Shown: one piece after another, positions 8,641-15,650 of the stretch
How the letters are laid out: every line of letters starts with the position of its first letter
How positions within the stretch are numbered: position 1 is the stretch's first letter
Assembly (NCBI GenBank): GCA_002792315.1
Contig: PFOB01000055.1
Location: 1 to 37,865, forward strand
Length of the DNA stretch: 37,865 nucleotides
From: Candidatus Roizmanbacteria bacterium CG_4_10_14_0_2_um_filter_39_13
GTDB taxonomy: Bacteria; Patescibacteriota; Microgenomatia; UBA1406; GWC2-37-13
Direction: 5' to 3'
The notes under the pieces: model-generated
The model's database searches: none
Told to the model about the DNA's origin: nothing
The model's input: the letters and a program-made list of their open reading frames with translations, nothing else
Translations under genes and position numbers: made by a program

Positions 8641-9462
8641 TTAGTGAGACGTATCAAATGACTGAACCTGTTGTATTATCCAATCTGGATAAACAGTCTG
8701 CATTGTTCCATGATATATTTCAAGCACGTCAACAACAAAATCTGATGAAAGTTGTGGTCGACCTTGAATATGCAATCCAAATCGCTCTTTCCCTAAGTTT
8801 GATCTCCTATTTTGCTCTCGTTTCATTGGATTTGTACCAATCCCTTCGTATGATGCAAGATATCGTATCAAATCATCCGCACAATGCATAAACCACGGAG
8901 GAGCTTGTAAAAATATGTGTGCATTTGATTGACAGAGAGAAATCGAATTCCCGAGTACTTCAGCAAACAATCGTGCGCTTAAGTCTGGCCGCTCTTTCCT
9001 GATCGTTATCCATCCATTATATGCCCTGAGGAATATACAATTAAATCCATCTCCAGCAGCATCATTGATCTCATCCCATGTATGTTCCTGTCTCAAATCT
9101 CCAGAGATGTGTGCAAGATTTTGTGGTAAATTATCAGCTCCGTATGAAGTAAGACCCACAGAGAGTCCCCTTTCAAATGAGCAGCCATTTGGAAACTGCC
9201 TCTGAGAAAGGTCTCGAATCATTCCTGTTCCAGCCATAAGGTCCAATACAGCAAGTGGTCTTTGAATCTCAGCAAGAGCAACTGATGGTGGCACTTCACA
9301 ACTGCCAAAATGTGCATCATAGTTGCTAATCGAATCATCATAAACTGGCCATCCACGCACCGACTCACAAGAGACAATATTGTGCGTAAATTCTGTTATA
9401 GGATATTTACCTGAGACTGATAAAAGAGCAACATCGTGTGGTTTAATATTTTCTATAGCCAT
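8641..9462 (-). CDS. Class I SAM-dependent methyltransferase-like protein
   Basis: The protein has the hallmark glycine loop of class I methyltransferases, VLDLMAGTG at residues 72-80, which binds S-adenosylmethionine. Later segments include a possible strand-2 acidic position and a strand-4-like FNCIFLRAYNGW around 140. Substrate cannot be told: no NPPY motif of DNA adenine methyltransferases and no PC motif of cytosine-5 enzymes is present. The C-terminal part (RREQNRRSNLGKERFGLHI region) is basic. The gene converges on the ATPase gene with a 17-nt gap. On its strand a TATGAT box lies 8-9 nt before the ATG, again consistent with a leaderless message. A strong TATAAT pointing the other way (9501-9506) precedes only a 5-codon frame. 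Confidence 0.65.
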   Translation of the reverse strand: MAIENIKPHDVALLSVSGKYPITEFTHNIVSCESVRGWPVYDDSISNYDAHFGSCEVPPSVALAEIQRPLAVLDLMAGTGMIRDLSQRQFPNGCSFERGLSVGLTSYGADNLPQNLAHISGDLRQEHTWDEINDAAGDGFNCIFLRAYNGWITIRKERPDLSARLFAEVLGNSISLCQSNAHIFLQAPPWFMHCADDLIRYLASYEGIGTNPMKREQNRRSNLGKERFGLHIQGRPQLSSDFVVDVLEIYHGTMQTVYPDWIIQQVQSFDTSH

Positions 9463-9580
9463 ATTTCAGAAATCATAAGAGCAAATACAAATTACTATAT
9501 TATAATCTCTGGTATGGATTCCCACAAATGAGCATCATATGAGAGCATATTCGAGAGAGAGATAGATAGAAGATATCGCG

Positions 9581-9829
9581 TCAGTTGTCTTTGCTAAACC
9601 GATCTTTCATTTTTTTAAACATTATCGATAGCAATGGTATACCCACTGACCCCATGAAGATTGCTGCTTTTGATTCGACAATTTCAGCGATCTTTCCTTC
9701 AATTTTTTGAGGAATTGAGCGTGCGGTGTCGTACAACTTCCAGAGTACTGCAATCGCAACAACAAAAAATATTATTCCCAATGAAAGCATAACAATCGCA
9801 AAGAGATAAAAAATGTTTTGTAAATCCAT
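9581..9829 (-). CDS. Small single-span membrane protein
   Basis: An 82-residue protein with one long hydrophobic helix at about residues 6-32 (FAIVMLSLGIIFFVVAIAVLW). An amphipathic stretch follows (YDTARSIPQKIEGKIAEIVESKAA), then a second moderately hydrophobic segment and a Lys-rich end. The pattern resembles DUF948-like or phage-holin-like small proteins, but no family can be fixed. It lies just downstream of, and in the same direction as, the YtxH-like gene, separated by a 68-nt gap holding a palindrome, so the two could share a stress or envelope role. Confidence 0.6.
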   Translation of the reverse strand: MDLQNIFYLFAIVMLSLGIIFFVVAIAVLWKLYDTARSIPQKIEGKIAEIVESKAAIFMGSVGIPLLSIMFKKMKDRFSKDN

Positions 9830-9860
9830 ATGATATTGATTGAATACATTAACTGTATTG

Positions 9861-9898
9861 ATTCAGGATTTATGATTCACGAATCGTGAATCCTGAAT
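9861..9898. repeat. Nested palindrome between the YtxH-like gene and the small membrane gene
   Basis: GATTCACGA (9874-9882) and TCGTGAATC (9884-9892) form a 9-bp-arm palindrome around a single A. The outer ATTCAGGATT (9861-9870) can pair alternatively with AATCCTGAAT (9889-9898). The two foldings compete. No T run follows, so it is either a processing/stabilising hairpin or a protein-binding operator rather than a classical terminator. Confidence 0.6.
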
Positions 9899-10365
9899 TA
9901 TTTCTTTGCTGGCTTCTTTTTTGCCGGTGCTTTTGCCTTCTTCAGATCTTTCTTTCCTTCTTCTGAGACATACTCCCATCGAGATTTCAAAAAGTCAGTA
10001 AGATCGGTTAAACGATCTTTTGTCGCTTCTTTTTCTTCTTTCAAGCGACCAACGACATCATTGACAACTCCCATATATTTTCCTTTGTCGATATCGGGAT
10101 ATTTTTCTTTCAGCTGATCAAGACGGGTGTTCATCTCTTTTTGAGCAATATCATAGAGCTTTTTTCCCTCTTTTGAAGCGGTGCCAAATATTTCTTTCAC
10201 AATCTCTTCTTTGCTTTTTGTTTTGAGAGCAAGATGAAGTTCGGCCCACTTCTTTTTTGCAAGTTCACGATTTTCTTTGCCTGATTTTGGCGTAAGAAAA
10301 AATGCTGCTGCACCTCCGAGAAGTGCCCCAAGTGCGAGTGTCAATCCAAATTTAGATTTTCCCAT
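9898..10365 (-). CDS. YtxH-like (gas vesicle/general stress type) membrane-anchored protein
   Basis: The N-terminus (LTLALGALLGGAAAFFLTPKSGKENRE, residues 8-34) matches the glycine/alanine-rich membrane segment plus 'TPKSGKE' signature of YtxH-domain proteins. The remainder is a Lys/Glu-rich helical or coiled-coil stretch ending in a poly-Lys/Ala/Pro tail (KKAKAPAKKKPAKK) that could bind nucleic acid or acidic polymers. The family is associated with stress but has no known enzymatic role. A TATAAT box on this strand (10394-10399 on the + strand as ATTATA) lies about 28 nt before the ATG. Confidence 0.75.
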   Translation of the reverse strand: MGKSKFGLTLALGALLGGAAAFFLTPKSGKENRELAKKKWAELHLALKTKSKEEIVKEIFGTASKEGKKLYDIAQKEMNTRLDQLKEKYPDIDKGKYMGVVNDVVGRLKEEKEATKDRLTDLTDFLKSRWEYVSEEGKKDLKKAKAPAKKKPAKK

Positions 10366-10483
10366 ATGTTGTTAATTAATTAATAATCAATCCATTATAC
10401 CCCAATACCACTCTTGCTTCTACTTATTCTTTCAAACATGTCCAATATATCGATAAACTTCTTCTTGAATTTAGTATGTATAG

Positions 10484-10489
10484 TATAAT
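10484..10489 (+). promoter_or_regulatory. -10 box (TATAAT) giving a leaderless mRNA
   Basis: TATAAT ends 5 nt before the ATG at 10495. No Shine-Dalgarno is possible in so short a leader. Confidence 0.65.
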
Positions 10490-10494
10490 ACATC

Positions 10495-11067
10495 ATGGCA
10501 AAGCATCAACTTAAACTCTACTTCACCGGCTCAATAGCCGCTCCTCAGAGCAATCAGAAAAACTACCTGAATATCGTTCAATTGGTAAAAGATAACGGAC
10601 ATACCATTATCGCAGATCATATATTGAGTGTTTCTGAAAAAGAAGTAAGTCTCAAAACGCGCGAAGAACGACTCAAATTTCATACACAAATTGAGCAGTG
10701 GATCCACTCAAGTGATGCGCTTATCGCAGAAACATCATTCCCCAGTATCAGCGTTGGGTACGAGATCTCCCTTGCTCTTCGGGTGGGAAAACCGGTACTC
10801 GTCCTGTACAAAGATGGCGAACCCCCCAGTCTTCTCGCGCATCACCGAGATGAAAAACTTCTCTGTGAAAAATATACTCCACAAACCCTTCCACACATTC
10901 TTCAGGATTTTATTGGGTATATTGATTCGAAAACTGACCTCAGATTTACTTTTTTCATCACCCCGAAAATCGCCTCGTTTCTGGATACAATCGCCAAAAA
11001 GGAAAAACTCCCCAAGTCAGTGTATCTCAGAAAACTTATTGAAGAAGACATGGCAAAACGAGCTTAG
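10495..11067 (+). CDS. Nucleoside 2-deoxyribosyltransferase-like domain fused to a ribbon-helix-helix-like tail
   Basis: Residues 1-140 fit the deoxyribosyltransferase/DNPH1 fold: a first strand with the loop FTGSIAA (10-16), a later segment SDALIAETSFPSISVGYEISLAL (73-95) with the conserved 'E' pair (E79 and E90, the latter in the position of the catalytic nucleophile), and GKPVLVLY. These enzymes cleave or transfer deoxyribose on nucleosides or nucleotides in salvage and nucleotide-pool cleaning. Residues ~148-188 (DLRFTFFITPKIASFLDTIAKKEKLPKSVYLRKLIEED) look like a ribbon-helix-helix DNA-binding or dimerisation unit, an unusual partner. The start is fixed by the -10 box 5 nt before the ATG. 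The stop codon overlaps the first base of the 160-bp MITE-like element. Activity is inferred, not shown. Confidence 0.7.
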   Translation: MAKHQLKLYFTGSIAAPQSNQKNYLNIVQLVKDNGHTIIADHILSVSEKEVSLKTREERLKFHTQIEQWIHSSDALIAETSFPSISVGYEISLALRVGKPVLVLYKDGEPPSLLAHHRDEKLLCEKYTPQTLPHILQDFIGYIDSKTDLRFTFFITPKIASFLDTIAKKEKLPKSVYLRKLIEEDMAKRA

Positions 11068-11226
11068 AGCCTGCTTGAAAAGTCTCGAGAGAATTATTTT
11101 TGAGGAATTTTTTCTATTATCAAGGCATGAAGAGCGATTTTAGCAATAGCTAAATGAGCGATGAATAACGACGATAAGAAGAAAAATAACCAAAAAGAAA
11201 CTTTTGAGATCTTTTCAAACAGGCTC
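11067..11226. mobile_element. 160-bp MITE-like element with terminal inverted repeats
   Basis: The left end GAGCCTGCTTGAAAAGTCTC and the right end GAGATCTTTTCAAACAGGCTC are inverted copies with two differences over about 20 bp. The interior is AT-rich with no gene. Its first base is the last base of the upstream stop codon, so it could also be read as that gene's 3' structure. No target duplication was recognised. It could be a non-autonomous transposon remnant or a large imperfect hairpin. Confidence 0.45.
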
Positions 11227-11283
11227 TGATATGTAACAGATGCATCTTGATACTTCACACTTCAGTACTATAATTGAATGTAC

Positions 11284-11305
11284 ATCCCGAGGTGGGATTT
11301 TTTTT
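11284..11305 (+). terminator. Hairpin plus T8 just inside the antiporter leader
   Basis: ATCCC (11284-11288), loop GAGGT, GGGAT (11294-11298) and an 8-T run. A TATAAT box lies immediately upstream at 11269-11274, so a transcript starting near 11281 would meet this terminator at once, before the antiporter start at 11343. It may serve as an attenuator, or it may end upstream transcription. Confidence 0.5.
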
Positions 11306-11342
11306 ATTTGTTAGAAAGCCTCAAATAGATTTTTATCACCGA

Positions 11343-12857
11343 ATGGAAACACCCACAACACCGTTTAGCTATTTACTTGATACCTTTAAACCGGAAGTAT
11401 TCAAACGAAGATTTCCGATTGTAATGTTTCTCCTTCAAAGATCGTGGGGTGCGTGGTTTGCATTTTCGGCATTTGTATTTTTCTATGCAACGCATGAATA
11501 TACCTTTGCCGGGCTATTCATAATCGTCACAGCTGTTATGGCAATGAATGGACTTGCCAAAACTGATCTCGTACTTGCCCATCGCACACCAGTATGGTGG
11601 AAGAAACACCCAACGTTGAAAGTCCTTCATTTCATCAATTCTGAAGGAGAGATGGCTGGTATATTTGTCGGCGTTCTCACACTGATTGTCGTCGGACTCA
11701 CCCATAGCTCAGATCTTGAACATATTCACTGGCCGATTGGAGAGGCGTTCACGCTCTATGGCATCATGTCATTTGCCAACTGGACAGTGCATCACATGGT
11801 GACGGTTATGACCGTTGTTGAAAAATTTACCGGTAAATTTGGGGTTGTATTTTTTGGATCTCTTCTCTCTGCAGTGACTGGCGAACCTGCCGCTGCCGTA
11901 TTTCTTTCTGAATATTTGGTTAATCGTGTTACACCGGAAAATCGACCAAAACTTGCAACCGCAATCGCTGGATCAATCGGTTCAGGAGGCGGATGGCTTC
12001 CGTTTGCCGCACCACCAATTCTCATCATTTGGAGTATTCTTTCCAATGATTTTGGGTGGAGTATTGTGAATCTCATGATGTTTATCGGATTCGGTTGCAT
12101 CAGCCATGCGCTCGTCGTTTCCCTTTTTGCAACAAAATACATCAAAGATCCTGATGAAGAGCTTACCACCTCTCATCTTCCCACTGCCATGATGACTTTT
12201 GGATTTCTGGCGCTATTGGTACTCGCTCATATTTTTATTCATGGACCCTATTTGTGGCTTATTGATGCAATCATCGGACTCAACGTATCATTTACTTTGG
12301 CAAGCTTGTACGGCGATAAACTAACCCATCTGGTGAAAAGTAAAAAACTAAAAACAGATGAAGAACGACGAAGTAATCCAGAATATGAACACCTGTCTGA
12401 AAAAGCGTTTTCAGCGACGTTTCAGCCGATGCTTCTTTCCTTCTTGCTTCTTGCACTCGAAGTCATTGGTCACGTCGCCGAACCCTTTATTGAAATAATC
12501 GCGGAATCAATCCCAGAAAGCTGGCCACTGCTTCTGACGGCAGTCTTCCTCTTTTATATCACGGCTGTGGTATCACATTTTGCAGATAACGCACTTGCTT
12601 CACGCGTATTTATCGTCGTCGCACTTTCTTTCATGAGCACCATGGGCGAAGCTGCGGCAAACTTGCTCGCAATTGCAGTCGTATATGGCGCACTTTACGG
12701 AGGATTCCTCATGATTCCCGCAAACCTCCCCAACTTTGCAATCTCTCGCGCTTTCCATGTTGACTCAGGAAAATGGATGAAAAATGCATTTGGGATCTAT
12801 TGGACCGGTATTGTTTATGCAGCGGCACTCTTCGTGTGGAGTGTGTTTTTGAAGTAG
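11343..12857 (+). CDS. Putative Na+/H+ antiporter (Na_H_antiport_3-type membrane protein)
   Basis: A polytopic membrane protein of about 504 residues with some 11-12 hydrophobic spans. It matches what I recall of the 'putative Na+/H+ antiporter' family (PF07399-like) in overall layout and in segments such as GNGLAKTDL-like NGLAKTDLVLAHRTPVWWKKHP, NWTVHHMVTVM, LLSAVTGEPAAAVFLSEYL and GSIGSGGGWLPFAAPPILI. Polar and acidic residues in membrane segments (SAVTGEPAAA, FADNALASR) are plausible ion-binding sites. The track's TTG start at 11274 overlaps the last base of the TATAAT box, and its first 23 codons cover the terminator hairpin. The ATG at 11343 (METPTTPFSYLL) is therefore preferred. It is probably an inner-membrane exchanger for sodium and pH homeostasis; ion specificity is inferred from family. 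Confidence 0.75.
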   Translation: METPTTPFSYLLDTFKPEVFKRRFPIVMFLLQRSWGAWFAFSAFVFFYATHEYTFAGLFIIVTAVMAMNGLAKTDLVLAHRTPVWWKKHPTLKVLHFINSEGEMAGIFVGVLTLIVVGLTHSSDLEHIHWPIGEAFTLYGIMSFANWTVHHMVTVMTVVEKFTGKFGVVFFGSLLSAVTGEPAAAVFLSEYLVNRVTPENRPKLATAIAGSIGSGGGWLPFAAPPILIIWSILSNDFGWSIVNLMMFIGFGCISHALVVSLFATKYIKDPDEELTTSHLPTAMMTFGFLALLVLAHIFIHGPYLWLIDAIIGLNVSFTLASLYGDKLTHLVKSKKLKTDEERRSNPEYEHLSEKAFSATFQPMLLSFLLLALEVIGHVAEPFIEIIAESIPESWPLLLTAVFLFYITAVVSHFADNALASRVFIVVALSFMSTMGEAAANLLAIAVVYGALYGGFLMIPANLPNFAISRAFHVDSGKWMKNAFGIYWTGIVYAAALFVWSVFLK

Positions 12858-12948
12858 AGCAGTTATAAACACTAAACAAAAATACCTTTCACTAACTACA
12901 AATACTGTTTGGTAAAATACCTATATATAGTTTAATTGTATTTTCCCT

Positions 12949-13836
12949 ATGAGAGAAAGACTTCGAACAATTCAAGGTGGTCTCAGATATCAATTTCAGG
13001 AAACCCGTGATGCCTTTCAAAGAGAAATGTTTTACAGAACCCCGGGTGAACTTTCACCTGCGAATCTTCTGCATGTTATTGATCCCCATCTTGAGTCTGC
13101 ACTCTCCCCTACTGGCTTAGAAATGATTCGGCAGGCAATTGGTGATATTGATTTAGCGGTTGATTATGGCGCGGCAAGAAATCCATTGCGAGCACTCGTC
13201 TTCGGAAATGCGCGTCGTATTGTGGCCGTTGATCCTGCCTATAAATACTACAATCACGAGGATTTTCAAATGAATCCAGATCCAGAGCTTTACGGAGTAT
13301 TTGGAGGTAAAGCCGAATGGGAAGAAATGAAAAAACTTATGCAGTGGTCGATGAAAAAAATCAAATATCCAGATATGAGTAGTCATCAAGCGAGCTATAC
13401 CATTGCCGGAATGAGGAGTGGTACCCAGAGAAAAATCGAACTTATTCCTCAGAAAGGAGAAAGTTGGCTTCAAGATATACATGATAAAGCACAGCTTGCG
13501 GTTGTTTGGAGAGCATTTCCCACTGCAGAAACCTGGGGTCACATAATAGAGAGACTTCCTATTGACGGAGTCCTCATTACTACTGGATATGGAAGTACTG
13601 TAAGTTCTTTCCATCCTCAAGATGCTCCAGACTATGATTGTCTCACGTGTGGAATAGATGTTGACAATACTGCTCTCCCAAGAAATGGAAATTTTGATGC
13701 TATTGGCATGGTACCGCTCGTTGATCCGTATCAATTATTCGCAGAGGAAGAAACTCAGCAGAGCATGTATTTTTATAGAAAAAGAGGATCACTCACTGCA
13801 GTTGATATTTCAGAAGCACTCCGGCAGAATATATAA
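12949..13836 (+). CDS. Rossmann-fold, methyltransferase-like protein of unknown substrate
   Basis: Residues 67-97 (DIDLAVDYGAARNPLRALVFGNARRIVAVDPAY) show a first strand, a glycine-containing loop, a helix and a second strand ending in Asp, the nucleotide/SAM-binding half of a class I methyltransferase. The loop is GAARN rather than GxGxG, so SAM binding is uncertain. Later strands (AQLAVVWRAFP, IDGVLITTGYG) fit strands 4 and 5. No signal or membrane segment is seen. The -10-like boxes TAAAAT (12913-12918) or TTTAAT (12931-12936) lie upstream. It is convergent with the AbiEii-like gene. It differs in sequence from the other methyltransferase-like protein at 8641-9462. Confidence 0.55.
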   Translation: MRERLRTIQGGLRYQFQETRDAFQREMFYRTPGELSPANLLHVIDPHLESALSPTGLEMIRQAIGDIDLAVDYGAARNPLRALVFGNARRIVAVDPAYKYYNHEDFQMNPDPELYGVFGGKAEWEEMKKLMQWSMKKIKYPDMSSHQASYTIAGMRSGTQRKIELIPQKGESWLQDIHDKAQLAVVWRAFPTAETWGHIIERLPIDGVLITTGYGSTVSSFHPQDAPDYDCLTCGIDVDNTALPRNGNFDAIGMVPLVDPYQLFAEEETQQSMYFYRKRGSLTAVDISEALRQNI

Positions 13837-13892
13837 ATTTGATTTTTATATTTAATACTGGTCCGTATCAGGCATTATTGGGAAAAATTTCC

Positions 13893-13930
13893 ATGAAAAA
13901 AACCCCGCCGAATCCGCCAACCGGTTGTTA
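13893..13930 (-). terminator. Terminator of the AbiEii-like unit
   Basis: On the minus strand the stop codon is followed by a GC-rich segment (AACCGGTTGGCGGATTCGGCGGGG) and a T7 run, then CATGG. The stem is imperfect. The 3' part GGGGTTTTTTTCATGG is shared with the terminators at 14813 and 15396. Confidence 0.5.
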
Positions 13931-14593
13931 TTCAACCGAATCTTTTGATAGCTCTTTTGCAAGATCCATATAGAATACTCGCAGCTCTTCAAGAGTGAGT
14001 GGTTTAATCATACGCGGAAGTGCGGTAAAATCATCAATGCGCAATAGATCTGAGGAAAATAATGTTGGGTGAAATTCCTGCCGAAATTTTCGATTAAAGC
14101 CATAACTGATTGTCCAGATGTTCCATTTTCGAAGGAGATAATAAAAATCGACAAAGTCTTTTACATCACTTCGTTGCTGGATACACAGCATCTTGTTTGT
14201 TGCGATGTCACGCTCGGAGTTTATTTCAAATCCTTCATAAATCTTATTTTTTTGCACCAACTCGTAAGGATAATACCCAAAATCAACTTTGAGTCTTGAT
14301 TTGTTTTGAAAGGTAAAATAATAGACACTAGTCACTTCTCGTATTTCTTCCTCGAAGAGGATACCAAGTTCTTTACTGAGTTCATAAATGAATGAGTGTA
14401 TTTTATCCCGCTCCAATAGATTCTGAGTAAAAAAATCCAAATCGTCCGAGTATCGATGTTGTAGATAACAAACACTAAGTGCGGTGCCTCCGGTGAAGTA
14501 AAACGTATCTCGAAAGTACCGTTCGTTTGTTATAGCAGTGAATATGGCTCTCTGTTCTTCAGTGAAGCCTGGTGTGTTTTTATTTTTCCCCAT
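13928..14593 (-). CDS. AbiEii/AbiGii-type nucleotidyltransferase toxin
   Basis: The 221-residue protein carries the signature of the AbiEii family of DNA-polymerase-beta-like nucleotidyltransferases: FTGGTALS (33-40), then RYSDDLDFF (47-55) with the paired aspartates for metal binding, a third acidic strand KVDFGYYP (102-109), and the C-terminal VKDFVDFYYL (144-153). Related toxins transfer nucleotides to tRNA and cause growth arrest in phage-defence or toxin-antitoxin modules. The start lies inside the preceding 84-residue gene (64-nt overlap), which points to translational coupling. The partner is therefore the likely antitoxin. No ribosome-binding site is obvious. Confidence 0.85.
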   Translation of the reverse strand: MGKNKNTPGFTEEQRAIFTAITNERYFRDTFYFTGGTALSVCYLQHRYSDDLDFFTQNLLERDKIHSFIYELSKELGILFEEEIREVTSVYYFTFQNKSRLKVDFGYYPYELVQKNKIYEGFEINSERDIATNKMLCIQQRSDVKDFVDFYYLLRKWNIWTISYGFNRKFRQEFHPTLFSSDLLRIDDFTALPRMIKPLTLEELRVFYMDLAKELSKDSVE

Positions 14594-14784
14594 ATGAGTA
14601 ATTCCATTAACTGCTTTGGACGAAAGTAGAGACGCATGTTATCCCAATACTTCTTTACCTTTGCAAGGGGTATCTTTTCCCCCTTTTCAGGACCATAATT
14701 GATCATACGCTCAAGGATTTTGATACGTCCGCTCTCGGTCTTTTCAAGCTCTGCACGGTCATAATCCCACAAATATCTACTCAT
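14530..14784 (-). CDS. Probable antitoxin partner of the AbiEii-like toxin
   Basis: This 84-residue protein (MSRYLWDYDRAELEKTESGRIKILERMINYGPEKG...) is encoded directly before the nucleotidyltransferase gene and overlaps it by 64 nt. Short proteins in this position are the cognate antitoxins in AbiE-type modules. The sequence looks helical and has a basic, possibly DNA-contacting centre (LAKVKKYWDNMRLYFRPKQLMELL), but it is shorter than the classical ~200-residue AbiEi. I recognise no AbiEi winged helix; assignment is from context. A TATGAT box lies 11 nt upstream of the ATG on this strand. Confidence 0.65.
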   Translation of the reverse strand: MSRYLWDYDRAELEKTESGRIKILERMINYGPEKGEKIPLAKVKKYWDNMRLYFRPKQLMELLIWGKIKTHQASLKNREPYSLL

Positions 14785-14812
14785 GTATATATGGTATCAT
14801 ATTTTTCCCATG

Positions 14813-14859
14813 AAAAAACCCCGACCCCATCTCTGTTTAATATGCCAAGAGGGAGGGGT
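14813..14859 (-). terminator. Terminator of the hicBA unit
   Basis: On the minus strand ACCCCTCCCTCT pairs imperfectly with AGAGATGGGGT, followed by CGGGGTTTTTTCATGG. The GGGG-T6-CATGG tail is nearly identical to those at 13893 and 15396. Confidence 0.6.
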
Positions 14860-14878
14860 GATTCCTATTATTTAACTG

Positions 14879-15103
14879 TTATTTTATTGATAATGAATGA
14901 ATGTCTATTTCGGATTGTCGAAGTATTGACTTCAAAGTTTTCTTTTTGAGTTCTTTATTGTGCATTGGTAAAGTAACACGCAGCACTGTGTTCGTCTTAT
15001 GCTTTAGAACGATATGGCTTCCTTTTTGATGGTGAATATAAAATCCTTGTTTTAGTAGGTATTTAAGAAGCTTTTTTTGTCTCCAAGCTGGCGTAGTTGT
15101 CAT
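14879..15103 (-). CDS. hicA: HicA family mRNA interferase toxin
   Basis: The 74-residue protein has the compact HicA/YcfA layout: a basic N-terminal helix (WRQKKLLKYLLKQGF), then HHQKGSHIVLKH, where H30 in 'GSH' is the expected catalytic histidine of the dsRBD-like fold. The strand LRVTLPMHNK and the closing helix (KKKTLKSILRQSEID) follow. Members cleave mRNA and are held inactive by HicB. It follows hicB with a 2-nt gap, so the pair is one operon with the antitoxin first, the reverse of the usual hicAB order but common in many genomes. Confidence 0.88.
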   Translation of the reverse strand: MTTTPAWRQKKLLKYLLKQGFYIHHQKGSHIVLKHKTNTVLRVTLPMHNKELKKKTLKSILRQSEIDIHSLSIK

Positions 15104-15105
15104 CT

Positions 15106-15366
15106 TTATATCGTTTTTGGATATGGGATATCCACTCTCCCTATCATAGTATTTCCTGTTGATTCAAAGGTATCTTTGATTTCATCTTTTTCGAGACTTT
15201 CTAAGTAGGCAGTAATGGCCTCTTGAATATTTGTCTTTACTTCTTCAAAACTGTCTCCCTCAGATATACACCCAGGTAAAGTTGGTACATAGGCGCTATA
15301 TCCGCCCTCTTCCGCTTCTTCAAAAATAACGTCATATTGGAGAATCCGAACATTTTTCTGTGCCAT
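15106..15366 (-). CDS. hicB: HicB family antitoxin
   Basis: Typical HicB features are present: an N-terminal strand (YDVIFEEAEEGGYSAYVPTLPGCISEGDSFEEVKTNIQEAITAYLESL) that folds like a partially degraded RNase H and masks HicA. The C-terminal ~25 residues lack a recognisable DNA-binding domain, so autoregulation may need another surface or the complex. The track's start at 15372 is a TTG only 6 nt upstream. The ATG at 15366 is preferred because a TATAAT box ends exactly 6 nt before it. Confidence 0.88.
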   Translation of the reverse strand: MAQKNVRILQYDVIFEEAEEGGYSAYVPTLPGCISEGDSFEEVKTNIQEAITAYLESLEKDEIKDTFESTGNTMIGRVDIPYPKTI

Positions 15367-15372
15367 AAGCAA

Positions 15373-15378
15373 ATTATA
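15373..15378 (-). promoter_or_regulatory. -10 box of hicBA giving a leaderless mRNA
   Basis: TATAAT on the minus strand (ATTATA at 15373-15378 on the plus strand) ends 6 nt before the ATG of hicB. Confidence 0.65.
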
Positions 15379-15395
15379 TCATGATTTTTTTCCAT

Positions 15396-15436
15396 GAAAA
15401 AGCCCCGCCCTCCACTTTTAAAGTGGCTGACGGGGC
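15396..15436 (-). terminator. Strong bidirectional-looking terminator
   Basis: GCCCCG (15402-15407) pairs with CGGGGC (15431-15436), with an inner CCACTTT/AAAGTGG stem (15412-15418/15420-15426). On the minus strand the stem is followed by TTTTTCATGG. It ends transcription coming from the 15651-16832 gene. Confidence 0.75.
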
Positions 15437-15453
15437 AATTTTATTCGGTTGTC

Positions 15454-15604
15454 GTGTGAGGGGACATCGTTGTCCTCTCACACACTCAGGTTGGCGCTCG
15501 GACACTTTTCCTTACTTCTCCCACAGCCATTGTGGGAATGGAAAAGAGGATCGTACTATCGTAGTACGACCGCGCCTGGGAACTATCTCAATAAACCAAT
15601 CCCA
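15454..15604. other. Run of four stem-loops, candidate structured RNA
   Basis: Four consecutive hairpins fill the gap: GTGTGAGGGGACA/TGTCCTCTCACAC (15454-15466/15471-15483, one G-U pair); CTTTTCC plus CCCACA with TGTGGG plus GGAAAAG (15505-15546); TCGTACTA/TAGTACGA (15551-15569); and CTGGGA/TCCCAG (15575-15604). With the terminator at 15396 they form an RNA-like unit of ~210 nt on the minus strand, directly downstream of the membrane-protein gene. No Rfam-type motif (RNase P, SRP, tmRNA, 6S) was recognised. Confidence 0.45.
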
Positions 15605-15650
15605 GTAACAATGTGATGCAGTAAATATCACAGACATGTTGCGGTTCCAT

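Noticed and set aside
8607-8891. 94-residue plus-strand ORF
   Set aside because: It is antisense to the C-terminal part of the methyltransferase-like gene and begins inside the ATPase gene.
11226-11342. Sodium/proton riboswitch before the antiporter
   Set aside because: The leader is only ~60 nt and holds just one terminator hairpin; no riboswitch core was recognised.
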